Assembly (NCBI GenBank): GCA_003222675.1
Contig: QHWT01000043.1
Coordinates: 124,001 to 188,000 of the forward strand
Length of the DNA stretch: 64,000 nucleotides
Reading direction: 5' to 3'
DNA from: Acidobacteriota bacterium
GTDB taxonomy: Bacteria > Acidobacteriota > Vicinamibacteria > Vicinamibacterales > 2-12-FULL-66-21
Within the stretch, counting starts at the first letter, position 1; each line of letters starts with the position of its first letter. Below are positions 46,470 to 55,966 of the stretch, piece by piece. The translations under genes were made by a program, and so were the position numbers. A model generated the notes under the pieces. The model worked only from the letters and a program-made list of their open reading frames with translations. It was not told where the DNA came from and searched no databases.

Positions 46470-47360
46470 GTGCGCGCCCTGAAGTACTTCTTCGGCGAAG
46501 CGGCCTCCAGTCTGTGGCGCGGCTGGCGCATGGCGGTGCTCTCGACGCTGACGATCGCGGCGGGACTCTTCGTGCTTGGCTTCTTCCTCATGGTCAACGC
46601 CAACCTGCAGCGGCTCGTCGGGCGCTGGAGCGATGCGGCGGAGCTCGCCGTGTACTTGCGGGACGAAGCGACACCGGATCAGGCGGCGGCGATCAACGGC
46701 GTGCTGGAGCGCAGCGGTCTCGCGCAGTCCGTGCAGCGTTTCTCGAAAGACGATGCGCGCAGCGAGTTTGCGCGGGACTTTCCGGATCTCGCCGCGGGGG
46801 CGACCTCGCTCGAACGCAACCCTTTCCCCGCATCGTTCGAAGTTCGTCTCAACGAGCAGGCACGCGACTCGACGGGAGCGATCGACAACCTGGTCACGAC
46901 GCTCAACGGCATGGGAGGCGTGGCCGACGTCAGGTACGATCGGCGGTGGCTGACTCGCCTGAACGCGACGATACGGGTCGTGCGGGGTCTCGGTCTCGTT
47001 ATCATCCTGCTGCTGGCGTCTGCCTGCGCGCTGACGGTTGCAAACGTCGTCCGGCTCGCCGCGGCGGCGCGGCGTGACGAAATTGAAATCATGCAGCTCG
47101 TCGGTGCGCCCTTCGGATACATCCGGGGACCCTTCGTGGTGGAGGGTTTCCTCCAGGGCGGTATCGGAGCAATCTTTGCGGTAGTCCTGCTTTTAGGCGC
47201 CTTCGCCGCCGTTCGTGCGCGTTACGGCGCCTTTGTGTCAGAGGCAGTCGGATTAGCCGGCGTCTCTTTCGTTCCGGCCGAACTGCTGGTGCTGCTCATC
47301 GCGGGCGGCATGGCGCTCGGCTGCCTGGGTGGGTTCATCGTCGCGCGCGGCGTCCGTTGA
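46470..47360 (+). CDS. ftsX: cell division protein FtsX
   Basis: The 296-residue protein starts at GTG 46470. It has an N-terminal cytoplasmic stretch, a first helix (LSTLTIAAGLFVLGFFLMV), a periplasmic domain (about 50-165, with LAVYLRDEATPDQAAAINGV) and three C-terminal helices (about 175-290, with the coupling region RRDEIEIMQLVGAPFGYIRG). Layout and length match FtsX. It forms a complex with FtsE. There is no obvious periplasmic hydrolase gene next to it; the M23 peptidase at 16699-17382 is a possible but distant candidate. Confidence 0.94.
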   Translation: MRALKYFFGEAASSLWRGWRMAVLSTLTIAAGLFVLGFFLMVNANLQRLVGRWSDAAELAVYLRDEATPDQAAAINGVLERSGLAQSVQRFSKDDARSEFARDFPDLAAGATSLERNPFPASFEVRLNEQARDSTGAIDNLVTTLNGMGGVADVRYDRRWLTRLNATIRVVRGLGLVIILLLASACALTVANVVRLAAAARRDEIEIMQLVGAPFGYIRGPFVVEGFLQGGIGAIFAVVLLLGAFAAVRARYGAFVSEAVGLAGVSFVPAELLVLLIAGGMALGCLGGFIVARGVR

Positions 47361-47385
47361 GCTTTGAATTTTCTGAGACATTTCG

Positions 47386-47415
47386 TTGACAGTCGCCGGA
47401 ACTCGCGTTTAGACT
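47386..47415 (+). promoter_or_regulatory. sigma-70-type promoter
   Basis: TTGACA (47386-47391) is followed after 17 bases by TTAGAC (47409-47414; or TAGACT one base later). It lies about 40 bases upstream of the small gene starting at 47452, and the first base of the transcript would be near 47421. The -35 box is perfect and the -10 box weak. Confidence 0.6.
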
Positions 47416-47451
47416 CGATCCATTCTTCACAAGTCCTTCGCGAGGAGTCGC

Positions 47452-47739
47452 ATGGCACGCGTTGTCAGCCCGGATCGGGTTTTGAGCGCCCCTGTCACGA
47501 TCACAACCGACTTCTATCGCGAGGAGTTTCTCAAGCACCGCGAATGTCTTGCGCGGCAGCGTGAGTACTACTCCGAGCGTGCGATCACGGATGCTGACGG
47601 TGCCATCGCGCGCGTCCTCAGCGAGCTCGACCATCTCTGTGCGAAAGACAACGCGCAGCAGGTGATGAGCAAGCTCCTCAGGACATTCGACGTCGTGACG
47701 GGCCTGTCGGCCTGGTCCGACCCGAAGCAGCTTCACTGA
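47452..47739 (+). CDS. conserved hypothetical protein (95 aa)
   Basis: The ATG follows GAGGAG by 8 bases and a sigma-70-type promoter by about 40. The 95-residue product is soluble and helical (FYREEFLKHRECLARQREYY, ITDADGAIARVLSELDHLCA) with a charged first helix. There is no known motif. It is placed between ftsX and the glycerate kinase gene but appears to have its own promoter. Function unknown. Confidence 0.7.
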   Translation: MARVVSPDRVLSAPVTITTDFYREEFLKHRECLARQREYYSERAITDADGAIARVLSELDHLCAKDNAQQVMSKLLRTFDVVTGLSAWSDPKQLH

Positions 47740-47783
47740 AAAGATCTTCGACCTCGGGTAATCGACCACCTTCCGTCGCGCGA

Positions 47784-49058
47784 GTGCGCGCCGATCTGGA
47801 TGCGCTCGTCACCGCTGCGATTCGCGCATCGGATGCCCGAGACTTGACGGCTCGCGCAATCGATCTCCATCCACACGCGCTTCCACCACACATCCCACTC
47901 CGTGTCGTCGCGGCGGGGAAGGCGGCCGCTTCGATGCTGCGCGCCTTCCAGGACGAACACGCCGACCGCATTGTTTCGCATGTCATCGCAGCGCCGGAGA
48001 CGGGCGCCGGTCACCCGGAGCCGAACGAGGCGAGCGTCACCTCGGGACGGCGGGCGCTGGCGCTTGCATCGGAGGCGCGGCGTGCGGGGGAACTGCTTGT
48101 CGTCCTGCTATCGGGCGGCGCTTCGGCGCTGCTGGCAGTGCCCGCCGATGGGCTCACACTCGACGACAAGGTCGGCGCGACGCGCGTGCTTCTCAGAAGC
48201 GGGTTGCCTATCGGCGCCATGAACGGTGTCCGCAAGCATCTGTCCGCGATCAAAGGCGGACGGCTGGCCGCGTGCGCCGGACGTTCGGTCACGTTCGCGC
48301 TCTCGGACGTTCACGCACCCGTCGAAGACGATCCGGCCGTCATCGGATCCGGTCCAACGGTGGCGGATGCGTCGACGTTTGCCGACGCGGTGCGCGCGCT
48401 CGGCGATGCGGACGTCCTCGGCGCGATGCCCGCCGCCGTTCGCGACCATCTGGTGCGCGGCGCCGCCGGCGGGGGCGACGAGACGATCAAGCGAGGTGAT
48501 CCACGACTCGCCCGCAGCGAATTCTTTATCACCGGCACGCGTCGCGATGCGATGGACGGCGTCGTCGCGGAGGCACGCGCACGCGGCTACCAGGTCGCAC
48601 GCATCGATGCACCGATACTCGGCGAGGCGCGCGAGGCGGCGCGCACGTTCATCGCGGATGTACGACAAAGGTTCACAATGTCGTCAGCTCCGCTGTGCCT
48701 CGTCGCCTCCGGGGAAACGACAGTGAGGATTGAGGGGAGCGCGGGTCTCGGCGGACGCAACCAGGAGTTCGCGCTGGCCGCCGCGGCGGATCTCGGATCG
48801 TTCGGCGCATCGGCGCTGGCGAGCATCGGGACCGACGGAATCGACGGACCCACCGACGCGGCCGGCGCCATCGTCGACTCGACTACGATCACGCGCGCGA
48901 GCGCACTCGGGTTGGACGCCGCTACCGCGCTACGCGCACACGATTCGCATTCGTTCTTCCGCGCGCTCGGCGATCTCGTGATCACCGGGCCGACCGGAAC
49001 GAACGTCGGCGACGTGCAGATATTTCTAGCCGGGTCTGAAGACCCGGCCTACATATGA
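47784..49058 (+). CDS. glycerate 2-kinase (GckA/DUF4147-MOFRL type)
   Basis: The 424-residue product, from GTG 47784, carries the DUF4147 domain (VVAAGKAAASMLRAF, LVVLLSGGASALLAVPADG, LPIGAMNGVRKHLSAIKGGR, LSDVHAPVEDDPAVIGSGPT) and the C-terminal MOFRL domain (LVASGETTVRI, GLGGRNQEFALAAA, SIGTDGIDGPTDAAGAIVD, GPTGTNVGDVQIFL). Such enzymes phosphorylate glycerate to 2-phosphoglycerate with ATP. The last nine residues (AGSEDPAYI) are encoded by a palindromic repeat (49029-49048) that runs into the end of the gene. Confidence 0.92.
   Translation: MRADLDALVTAAIRASDARDLTARAIDLHPHALPPHIPLRVVAAGKAAASMLRAFQDEHADRIVSHVIAAPETGAGHPEPNEASVTSGRRALALASEARRAGELLVVLLSGGASALLAVPADGLTLDDKVGATRVLLRSGLPIGAMNGVRKHLSAIKGGRLAACAGRSVTFALSDVHAPVEDDPAVIGSGPTVADASTFADAVRALGDADVLGAMPAAVRDHLVRGAAGGGDETIKRGDPRLARSEFFITGTRRDAMDGVVAEARARGYQVARIDAPILGEAREAARTFIADVRQRFTMSSAPLCLVASGETTVRIEGSAGLGGRNQEFALAAAADLGSFGASALASIGTDGIDGPTDAAGAIVDSTTITRASALGLDAATALRAHDSHSFFRALGDLVITGPTGTNVGDVQIFLAGSEDPAYI
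49029..49048. repeat. palindromic repeat GCCGGGTCT-GA-AGACCCGGC
   Basis: A perfect 9-bp inverted repeat overlaps the 3' end of the glycerate kinase gene, followed by CTAC. It belongs to the same family as 33872-33891 and 61617-61636. As RNA it could form a strong hairpin and act as a transcript end. Confidence 0.75.
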
Positions 49059-49146
49059 GAGGTCTGGGTCGGGTCCGGGCGCGCACGGCGCGCCTGCAAG
49101 GGAGCGGAGGGGGGCATAGGAGTCCCCGCGAGCGACCGAGCCGGGG

Positions 49147-49165
49147 TGTGGGGCGGAGCCCCACA
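49147..49165. repeat. hairpin TGTGGGGC/GCCCCACA upstream of a small membrane protein gene
   Basis: An 8-bp stem with a 3-base loop lies directly before the GAAGGAAG ribosome-binding site of the gene at 49181. The surrounding GC-rich text (49060-49165) looks like dispersed intergenic repeat material. The hairpin could limit read-through or influence translation. Confidence 0.5.
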
Positions 49166-49180
49166 GAAGGAAGATAGATA

Positions 49181-49597
49181 ATGATCGCTATGCGCGGGAT
49201 AAAGCTCGTCCTTACAGGTCTCGTGGCCCTGGTCGTGGTGCTCGGTCTCGGTTTCGCCTGGGGCGCATCGGGACGCATCGCCGCGCAACGTGCCGTCGAC
49301 GACACGAAACAGCAACTCGATCTGGCGGAAGCGCGGGGAAGACTGCTCGAGGCGCGCGTCAGCCTCTACAATGTGAACTTCGGCGACGCGCAGCGGCAGT
49401 TCGAAGATGCCAAGGCGCCGCTGACCAGAGCGCGCGATCGGTATCAGCAGGACGGGAAGCGCGACGCCGCGGAAGGCATCTCCGCGGCGCTCACCCATCT
49501 GCAGGAGGCGCAGCGCCTCGCGGCGCGCCTGGATCAGAACGCCAACAACCAGGCGAGCGAGGCGCTGAAAGCGATCCAGGTCGCGACGTCGAAATGA
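49181..49597 (+). CDS. membrane-anchored coiled-coil protein (138 aa)
   Basis: The ATG at 49181 (or 49190) follows GAAGGAAG. One N-terminal membrane helix (LVLTGLVALVVVLGLGFAWG) precedes a long helical region with coiled-coil character (VDDTKQQLDLAEARGRLLEA, AEGISAALTHLQEAQRLAAR). The family is not recognised; it is probably an inner membrane protein with a periplasmic helical domain. Its stop abuts the stop of the converging gene, the two forming the palindrome TGATCA. Confidence 0.75.
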   Translation: MIAMRGIKLVLTGLVALVVVLGLGFAWGASGRIAAQRAVDDTKQQLDLAEARGRLLEARVSLYNVNFGDAQRQFEDAKAPLTRARDRYQQDGKRDAAEGISAALTHLQEAQRLAARLDQNANNQASEALKAIQVATSK

Positions 49598-50185
49598 TCA
49601 CTTCAGAACGGTCGCAATCAGCTCGACGCTGATCTTGCGATCCGAAACAGGATCCGCTGCCTGCGAAACGATCATCGGCTTGCCCGACTCGAGAATGAGT
49701 CCCAGCCGTTCATTCAGCGAAGACATTCCGGGCTCGAGTGATCCTTCTCCTCCACTCGATCCGGCTTTGGGAAGGTACTCGAGACCGAAGGTAATCGAGA
49801 TTTTTCCATCCTTCAGCAGCACGGGATGGGCGTCCACGTTAATCCGTACTTCGCGGTAACTGAAGCTCTTGGGCGAATCCCGCATCGGACCCGGCGTTTC
49901 GACGAGGACATTCGCATTGCTGCGGATGCTGTTGTTCTGACGATCCCCGACAATCATCGACACGACTTTCTTCGACGGCTGACCCGATCCGGTCTGATCG
50001 GTTATCGTGAACTCTATCTTTATATTGATAGGCTGTGGCGGAGGCTCGGGAGCCTTCGACGGCACCGACGCACGCTCTGCCGGCGGTTTCGGCTGCTGCG
50101 AGGCAGTAGTCTTCGGCTGCTGCGCTGCCGTCGTCGTGGCGACGAGCAACAGCGCGGCGACAAGAATCAGCATTCGTTTCAACAT
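49598..50185 (-). CDS. exported hypothetical protein (195 aa)
   Basis: A signal peptide (MLKRMLILVAALLLVATTTA) and a Pro/Gln/Lys-rich linker lead to a beta-rich domain (INIKIEFTITDQTGSGQPSK, KVVSMIVGDRQNNSIRSNAN, YREVRINVDAHPVLLKDGKI). It is encoded last in an operon with an ECF sigma factor and a membrane anti-sigma-like protein, so it may be a target or sensor of that system. I do not recognise a named domain. Confidence 0.75.
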   Translation of the reverse strand: MLKRMLILVAALLLVATTTAAQQPKTTASQQPKPPAERASVPSKAPEPPPQPINIKIEFTITDQTGSGQPSKKVVSMIVGDRQNNSIRSNANVLVETPGPMRDSPKSFSYREVRINVDAHPVLLKDGKISITFGLEYLPKAGSSGGEGSLEPGMSSLNERLGLILESGKPMIVSQAADPVSDRKISVELIATVLK

Positions 50186-50194
50186 CGTCTCTCC

Positions 50195-50740
50195 TCAGTT
50201 CCGTCCGCCGGACGGGGTCACGGGTTCGATTTCAATCTCCGCAATCGGCGTGAGCGGGGCGATTGCGATCCGTTCCGTGTCGACCGCTTGCAGCGTCACT
50301 GGCGCCACCGAGATGGCGTCAATCCGGCGAAGTGGGTCGAGCTGTATGACTGGGCTGCCCGCTTCAGGCGAGGCGAGCGCGGCTGCGGTGCCACGACGTT
50401 GCAGGTTCGCGCGTCGGGCGACGCGGACGACAGGAGGCGGGCTCACGATCGTCGACGCCATTTGCCCGGTCGTTTCGGGGCTGTGCAGCACGATGTCGGT
50501 CGGCCGTCCTTCGCGTACCTGCGCCAGTCGCCACAGCATGACGACGACGACGAGCACCGCCGCGGCCGCGATCGGCGCCAGCACCCACGTCCACCGGAAC
50601 CGGCGCCGCGGCTGTTCGATCCGCTCGATGACCCGCGCGCGCAAGTCCGCACGCGGGTCGACGTCCAGCATCGCGCGCACGGCGAGGTCAATCGCGCGAT
50701 CCAAGTCTGTTCCCGTATCCGGTCGCTCGTCGTCGGTCAT
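50195..50740 (-). CDS. membrane anti-sigma-like protein (181 aa)
   Basis: The start ATG 50740 (MTDDERPDTGTDLDRAIDLA) gives a cytoplasmic helical domain of about 60 residues, one transmembrane helix (WVLAPIAAAAVLVVVVMLW) and a periplasmic tail. There is no zinc motif. Size, topology and position after an ECF sigma gene suggest it holds that sigma factor at the membrane, but direct domain similarity is not visible. It ends 9 bases before the exported protein gene. Confidence 0.7.
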   Translation of the reverse strand: MTDDERPDTGTDLDRAIDLAVRAMLDVDPRADLRARVIERIEQPRRRFRWTWVLAPIAAAAVLVVVVMLWRLAQVREGRPTDIVLHSPETTGQMASTIVSPPPVVRVARRANLQRRGTAAALASPEAGSPVIQLDPLRRIDAISVAPVTLQAVDTERIAIAPLTPIAEIEIEPVTPSGGRN

Positions 50741-50925
50741 CGCTGTTCCGCCATGCACGTCTGCCGTCAGCTTTCCTTACTGCGTCTGGGGCCCCACTTT
50801 TCTTTACCGCGTCGAAGCCCCAACCCCGATGCGTGGCGCTTCGCCCCTCCGGGCTCCGCGCCGGCTGAAGGCTCTCACACGCTGCGGCGCGACTCGCTGC
50901 GCTCGCGCGCCGCGGCCGCAGGCGC

Positions 50926-51558
50926 TTATCCACGTTCGTATCCTGCGGCAGCAAGTTTCTGCTTCAATACCCTGCGGGCTTCTGACACGCGCCACTTGAG
51001 CGTGCCGACCGGTATCTTCAACATCGCTGCGATTTGTTCGTAACTGTATTCACCAGATCCCGCGAGCAGCAGCGCATCGCGCAGCTTCGGCGGCAACGTC
51101 GCGATCAGCTTTCGGACCTTCCGCTGCAGGTCGGCGGTGATCAACGCGTCCTCCTGCGAACGATCTCCGGCCGGTAAGCGTTCCGTCACGTCCCACTCCT
51201 CGTCCTCGTCCATGGGCGGCGCCGGCGCGAGCCGCTGCAGCCATCGCGTAATCCCCTTGCGTCGATCGATCGCCTTGCGCCACGCAATGGCGAGCAGCCA
51301 CGTTCTGAACGCCGCCTCTCCGCGAAAGTGGCGGAGCTTCTCGAACGCCGTTACGAACGTTTCCTGCGCCACCTCGTCAGCCTCGTCTGGCGACCGGACC
51401 GCGGCCAGCGCTGCCCGGAACACCGCGCGCCGGTTGCGATCGACGAGCGCGCCGAACGCGTCCACGTCCCCGGCCTGCGCACGGTGCACCAGCTCCAGGT
51501 CTGTCGGGACAGCCTTCTCGGAAGCGCTCACACGTTCGTTAGTGGATGTAAGGGGCAC
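50926..51558 (-). CDS. ECF RNA polymerase sigma factor
   Basis: The 210-residue protein has intact sigma region 2 (about 20-95: ELVHRAQAGDVDAFGALVDR, EADEVAQETFVTAFEKLRHF, AAFRTWLLAIAWRKAIDRRK) and region 4 (about 145-205: ATLPPKLRDALLLAGSGEYS, IAAMLKIPVGTLKWRVSEAR). Note the intact F-R-G-E-A-A-F-R-T-W-L junction, the very part missing from the broken gene at 16122-16645. The gap to the next gene (50741-50925) is GC-rich and has no further gene. Confidence 0.93.
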   Translation of the reverse strand: MPLTSTNERVSASEKAVPTDLELVHRAQAGDVDAFGALVDRNRRAVFRAALAAVRSPDEADEVAQETFVTAFEKLRHFRGEAAFRTWLLAIAWRKAIDRRKGITRWLQRLAPAPPMDEDEEWDVTERLPAGDRSQEDALITADLQRKVRKLIATLPPKLRDALLLAGSGEYSYEQIAAMLKIPVGTLKWRVSEARRVLKQKLAAAGYERG

Positions 51559-51605
51559 AGCGGTTGGGTTTTGTTTTCCGTGTTTTTCTGTGTTCTTCTG
51601 TGGTC

Positions 51606-53876
51606 GTGCTGAATAGCGACCAGTTGCTGACGGCCATCCGCGACCGCGTGGATCACCCGGCCACCGCCAGCGAGATGATGCAGCGCCTCAAGATTCCGCG
51701 CGAACAGCGCGCGACGATCAAGCGCCTCCTCAAGGCACTGGTCGAGAGCGGCCGCCTCATTCAGACGCGCGGCACGCGCTTCGGCCTGCCCGACCGCATG
51801 AACCTCGTGGTCGGCCGCGTGCAAACGCACCCGCGCGGATTCGGATTCGTGATTCCCGACCGCCCCGTCGAGGGCGTGACGGGCGACGTCTTCATCGCCG
51901 GCAACAATCTGAATCAAGCAATGCACGGCGACCGCGTCGTGGCTCGCATCGAGCGCACGCGGGAGGAACGCGCCGAAGGACGCATCGTCCGCATCCTCGC
52001 GCGGGGTGCATCGACAATCGTCGGACGATTCGACGTCGACGAATCCGGAATGGGATTTCTCGTGCCGTTCGATCGCCGGCTGATCATGGACGTGTCGATC
52101 CCAGCCGACGAGCGCAAGGACGCCGAACCGGGCGACATGGTCGTCGCCGAGATCACGCGCTTTCCCACGCCGACGCGAAGCCCCCTCGGGCGGGTCCTCA
52201 ACGTGCTCGGCGACATCGACGAGCCGGGAGTCGATACCGAAATCATCATCCGCAAGTACGGCATTCAGGACCAACACAGCCCGGAAGCGGTCGAGGAAGC
52301 GAACCGGCTCGGTGGCACGGTCAAGGACAAAGACATCCGGGGACGCACCGATTTCCGGCCGCTCACCACCGTCACCATCGACGGCGAGCACGCGCGCGAC
52401 TTCGACGACGCGATCACCATCGACCGCCTGCCGAATGGCCATTATTGGCTGGGCGTCCACATTGCCGATGTCGCGCACTACGTGCCCGAGGGGAGCGCGC
52501 TCGACGAGGAGGCGTACGACCGTTCGACCTCGGTGTACTTTCCGGAGCGCGCGGTGCATATGTTCCCGTCGGAGCTGTCGACCGGTCTATGCAGCCTGAA
52601 TCCGAACGTCGATCGCCTTGTGCAGTCGTGCCTCATGGAGGTCGATCGCCAGGGCGACGTCGTCCGCTACGAGATCCATGACGGCGTGATTCACAGCAAC
52701 GCGCGCATGACCTACACCGACGTCAACGCGATTCTGACGGAGCACGATCCCGCCGTCACGAGGAAGTACGGTCATCTCGTGGGCATGTTCGAAACGATGA
52801 AGGAGCTCTTCCAGATTCTGAATCAGCGGCGCCGGCGCCGCGGCTCGATCGATTTCGACCTCAAGGAACCGGAGATCGTCCTAGACGACGAGGGCATGGT
52901 CGAGGAGATCATCGCTGCCGAGCGGAACATCGCGCACCGGATCATCGAGGAATTCATGCTGCTCGCGAACGAAACCGTCGCGGAGCATCTCGACCAGCGC
53001 GATGTGCCAACGCTCTATCGCGTCCACGAGGATCCGGACCCGATGAAGGTCGAAGAGTTCGATGAGTTCGTCTCGACGCTGGGCTACGGCCTGGGCGCGC
53101 CGACCAATGCCGTGCGTCCCCGGCATTTCCAGAAGCTCGTCGAGCGCATCCAGGGCAAGCCCGAAGAAAAGCCAATCGCGTTTCTGATGCTGCGGACGAT
53201 GCAGAAGGCGCGGTATGACCCGCAGAACCTCGGACACTTCGGTCTCGCGGCTTCGAGCTACACGCATTTCACGTCGCCCATCCGGCGCTATCCGGATCTG
53301 GTCGTGCACCGCACGTTGCGCGAGTCGCGGCACGGCATGTCGGACGACCGCAAGGAAGAGCTGACGGAGGAGTTGCCGGAGGCCGCGCGTCACACGTCGG
53401 AGCGCGAGCGGCGGGCCAATGACGCCGAGCGCGAGCTCGTGCAGTGGAAGAAGGTCCGGTTCATGGCGGACAAGGTTGGCGATGAATTCGAGGGTTACAT
53501 CACGGGCGTCGCCGCGTTTGGTCTGTATATCGAGCTCATCGAGCACTTCGTGGAAGGCATGGTGCACGTATCCACGATGGCTGACGATTACTACCGCTTC
53601 GTGGAGCGTGCGCACATCATGCGCGGCGAGAACACCGGCCAGGTTTATCGTCTCGGCGACAAGGTGCGCGTGCAGGTGATCAAAGTGGATATGGAACGGC
53701 GCCAGGTCGATCTCGGCCTCGTGGAGATCCTCGAGAAGGTCCGCGCATCGGAACGCAATCGCGGTCCGCGCCGCAGCAAAGCGGAGCCGAAGCGCGAGCG
53801 GCACCTGGCGGGCGGAAGGAAGCGCAGCGGCAGGCCGGGGCGCCGCGAACGCGCTGTCAAGAAGCCCAGGAGGTAG
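51606..53876 (+). CDS. rnr: ribonuclease R
   Basis: The start GTG 51606 (VLNSDQLLTAIRDRV) was chosen because upstream in-frame codons are built from a TGTTCTTCTGTGG repeat. The 756 residues contain an N-terminal helix-turn-helix, two cold-shock domains (about 70-200), the RNB catalytic domain (TIDGEHARDFDDAITIDRLP with the Asp cluster, YVPEGSALDEEAYDRSTSVY, SSYTHFTSPIRRYPDLVVHR) and an S1 domain (FEGYITGVAAFGLYIELIEH), then a Lys/Arg-rich tail. It degrades structured RNA 3' to 5' in the cytoplasm. Confidence 0.95.
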   Translation: MLNSDQLLTAIRDRVDHPATASEMMQRLKIPREQRATIKRLLKALVESGRLIQTRGTRFGLPDRMNLVVGRVQTHPRGFGFVIPDRPVEGVTGDVFIAGNNLNQAMHGDRVVARIERTREERAEGRIVRILARGASTIVGRFDVDESGMGFLVPFDRRLIMDVSIPADERKDAEPGDMVVAEITRFPTPTRSPLGRVLNVLGDIDEPGVDTEIIIRKYGIQDQHSPEAVEEANRLGGTVKDKDIRGRTDFRPLTTVTIDGEHARDFDDAITIDRLPNGHYWLGVHIADVAHYVPEGSALDEEAYDRSTSVYFPERAVHMFPSELSTGLCSLNPNVDRLVQSCLMEVDRQGDVVRYEIHDGVIHSNARMTYTDVNAILTEHDPAVTRKYGHLVGMFETMKELFQILNQRRRRRGSIDFDLKEPEIVLDDEGMVEEIIAAERNIAHRIIEEFMLLANETVAEHLDQRDVPTLYRVHEDPDPMKVEEFDEFVSTLGYGLGAPTNAVRPRHFQKLVERIQGKPEEKPIAFLMLRTMQKARYDPQNLGHFGLAASSYTHFTSPIRRYPDLVVHRTLRESRHGMSDDRKEELTEELPEAARHTSERERRANDAERELVQWKKVRFMADKVGDEFEGYITGVAAFGLYIELIEHFVEGMVHVSTMADDYYRFVERAHIMRGENTGQVYRLGDKVRVQVIKVDMERRQVDLGLVEILEKVRASERNRGPRRSKAEPKRERHLAGGRKRSGRPGRRERAVKKPRR

Positions 53877-53883
53877 GACCGAG

Positions 53884-55800
53884 GTGGGAGCGGATCGCTC
53901 AATCGTCATCGGTACGGCCGGCCATATCGATCACGGGAAGAGCGCGCTCGTGCGCGCCCTGACGGGGACTGATCCGGATCGGCTGAAGGAAGAGAAAGCG
54001 CGCGGCATTACGATCGATCTCGGTTTCGCGCACGCCAGGATTGGGGACTTCAATGTCGCGTTCGTGGACGTGCCGGGCCACGAACGCTTCGTCAAGAACA
54101 TGCTCGCCGGCGTCGGTGGAATCGACGCGGTGCTGCTGGTGATTGCGGCGGACGAATCGGTGATGCCGCAGACGCGCGAGCATTTCGCGATCTGTCGTCT
54201 GCTCCACATTCCTGCGGGCGTGATCGCCCTGACCAAGTCCGACCTGGTCGATGCGGACACGCTCGCGCTTGCGACGCTCGAAGCGCGCGAGCTCGTCGCC
54301 GGCTCGGCGCTCGCGTCCGCGGACATTATTCCCGTGTCCGCGAAGACCGGCGCCGGACTCGACGAGCTCCGCGCCGCGCTCGCGCACATTGCCGCGCAGG
54401 TACCCGAGCGTGGCGGCAGCGGCATCCCGCGACTTCCCGTCGATCGCGTGTTCTCCATGCGGGGCTTCGGTACTGTCGTGACGGGCACGCTGACGTCGGG
54501 AAAGATCCACGCCGAGCAGGAGTTGATCGCGCTCCCCGCCGAGCGCCGCGTGAAGGTGCGCGGCATTCAGGTGCACGGCGCACACCAGGGGGAAGCGGCG
54601 GCGGGACGGCGCGTCGCGGTAAATCTCGGCGGCGTCGACTTGGCTGATCTCCAGCGTGGCGATACGCTGACGGTGGACGGTGTTCTTGAAGCAACGCGGC
54701 GCTTCGATGCGATCGTCGAGCTGTTGTCCGACGCGCCGCCGTTGAAGCACGGCGCACGCGTGCGCGTTCATCACGGCACGACGGAACTGCTCGGACGCAT
54801 CGCCCTGGCGGCATGCGTCGACGATCCCGCGGAGGCCTGCGCTCTGGTGCCCGGCGCGTCCGCGTTCGCGCGCGTCAGGCTCGAACGTCCGGCCGTGATC
54901 ACGCGGGGCGATCGGTTCATTGTCCGGGCGTATTCTCCGCCCACGACGATTGGCGGCGGACGCGTGCTGGATCCGCTGCCAGGGCGCACGCCCATCAGGA
55001 CAATGGCCGGTCGAGCGCGATTCGCGCGCCTGAATGGACCGACGGCAGATGCCGTGCAGGTATTCGTGGAGGAACGCGGAGGCGCGGGACTCGCCCTGGA
55101 CGCCATCGGCAGACGGGCGGGGTTGACGCGAGCGCAGGCCGCAACGGTCGCGTCAGCGCTCGTCGCCGATGGCCGCGCGGAGCAGATCGCCTCGTCCCTG
55201 TTCAGCGCCCCGCTCGTGCGCGCGCTCGAAGCGCGGCTGCTCGCGAGTGTAGAGGAACATCACCGCGCGGCGCCGATCTCGGAGGGACTCCCGCGCGAGG
55301 AGGCGCGCGAGCGAGTGTTTGGACGTGCGGCGACGGAGTTGTTCGACGACGTCCTGGCGCGGCTGACGAACGCTGGAAAGCTGGTCGCGCGCGATCGGCT
55401 GTCGCTGCCCGGTCGAGCCCCTTCGCTCTCCGCCGAGGAGGCGCAGGCGGAAGCCGCGCTCGAGCGCGCGTTTCTCGAGGCCGGGCTCACGCCGCCGGAT
55501 GTCGCGTCGGCGGCCGCCGCGCGCGGCATCCCGGCGGCACTCGCCGACCGGATGTCGCGACACCTGCAGCATCGCAAGCGGCTCGTGAAACTCGAGACGG
55601 TGCTGTTTCACACCGACGCGCTGGCACAATTGAAGCAGGATGTACTGGCGGGGAAGCAAAGCGGCAACGCGGCGCGCGTTGATGTCGCCGCGTTCAAGGA
55701 GCGCTACGGGATCTCGCGCAAGTACGCGATCCCGCTGCTCGAGTGGCTCGATCGGGAGCGGGTCACCCGTCGAGTGGGTGACACGCGCGTGATCCTGTGA
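53884..55800 (+). CDS. selB: selenocysteine-specific elongation factor SelB
   Basis: The 638-residue protein starts at GTG 53884. It begins with the GTPase motifs [54 protein letters not shown] and ALTKSDL. These are followed by EF-Tu-like domains 2 and 3 ([20 protein letters not shown]) and about 260 residues of winged-helix repeats that read the SECIS element ([20 protein letters not shown] at the end). This shows that the organism decodes UGA as selenocysteine somewhere. selA, selC and selD are not in the window. It lies 7 bases after rnr. Confidence 0.95.
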   Translation: MGADRSIVIGTAGHIDHGKSALVRALTGTDPDRLKEEKARGITIDLGFAHARIGDFNVAFVDVPGHERFVKNMLAGVGGIDAVLLVIAADESVMPQTREHFAICRLLHIPAGVIALTKSDLVDADTLALATLEARELVAGSALASADIIPVSAKTGAGLDELRAALAHIAAQVPERGGSGIPRLPVDRVFSMRGFGTVVTGTLTSGKIHAEQELIALPAERRVKVRGIQVHGAHQGEAAAGRRVAVNLGGVDLADLQRGDTLTVDGVLEATRRFDAIVELLSDAPPLKHGARVRVHHGTTELLGRIALAACVDDPAEACALVPGASAFARVRLERPAVITRGDRFIVRAYSPPTTIGGGRVLDPLPGRTPIRTMAGRARFARLNGPTADAVQVFVEERGGAGLALDAIGRRAGLTRAQAATVASALVADGRAEQIASSLFSAPLVRALEARLLASVEEHHRAAPISEGLPREEARERVFGRAATELFDDVLARLTNAGKLVARDRLSLPGRAPSLSAEEAQAEAALERAFLEAGLTPPDVASAAAARGIPAALADRMSRHLQHRKRLVKLETVLFHTDALAQLKQDVLAGKQSGNAARVDVAAFKERYGISRKYAIPLLEWLDRERVTRRVGDTRVIL

Positions 55801-55807
55801 GCCGCGG

Positions 55808-55966
55808 TCAGTTGCGGTCGTCCTGGCTGTCGCGCGTGGCATCCTTGAAGTTGCGGATGCCCTTGCCGATGCCACGCCCCAGCTCCGGCAGGCGGTTCGC
55901 CCCGAAGATGAGAATGACGATCAAGAGACAGATGAGCAGTTCCGGCAATCCCACTCGGCCCAGCAT
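55808..55966 (-). CDS. tatA: twin-arginine translocase subunit TatA/E
   Basis: The 52-residue product begins [20 protein letters not shown] and continues [20 protein letters not shown], the standard TatA layout with a membrane helix, an FG-x-x-x-LPELG hinge and an amphipathic helix. AAGGGA lies 6 bases before the ATG, supporting this start. TatA forms the pore for folded-protein export. TatB and TatC are not nearby. The gene ends 7 bases from the selB stop on the opposite strand. Confidence 0.93.
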   Translation of the reverse strand: MLGRVGLPELLICLLIVILIFGANRLPELGRGIGKGIRNFKDATRDSQDDRN

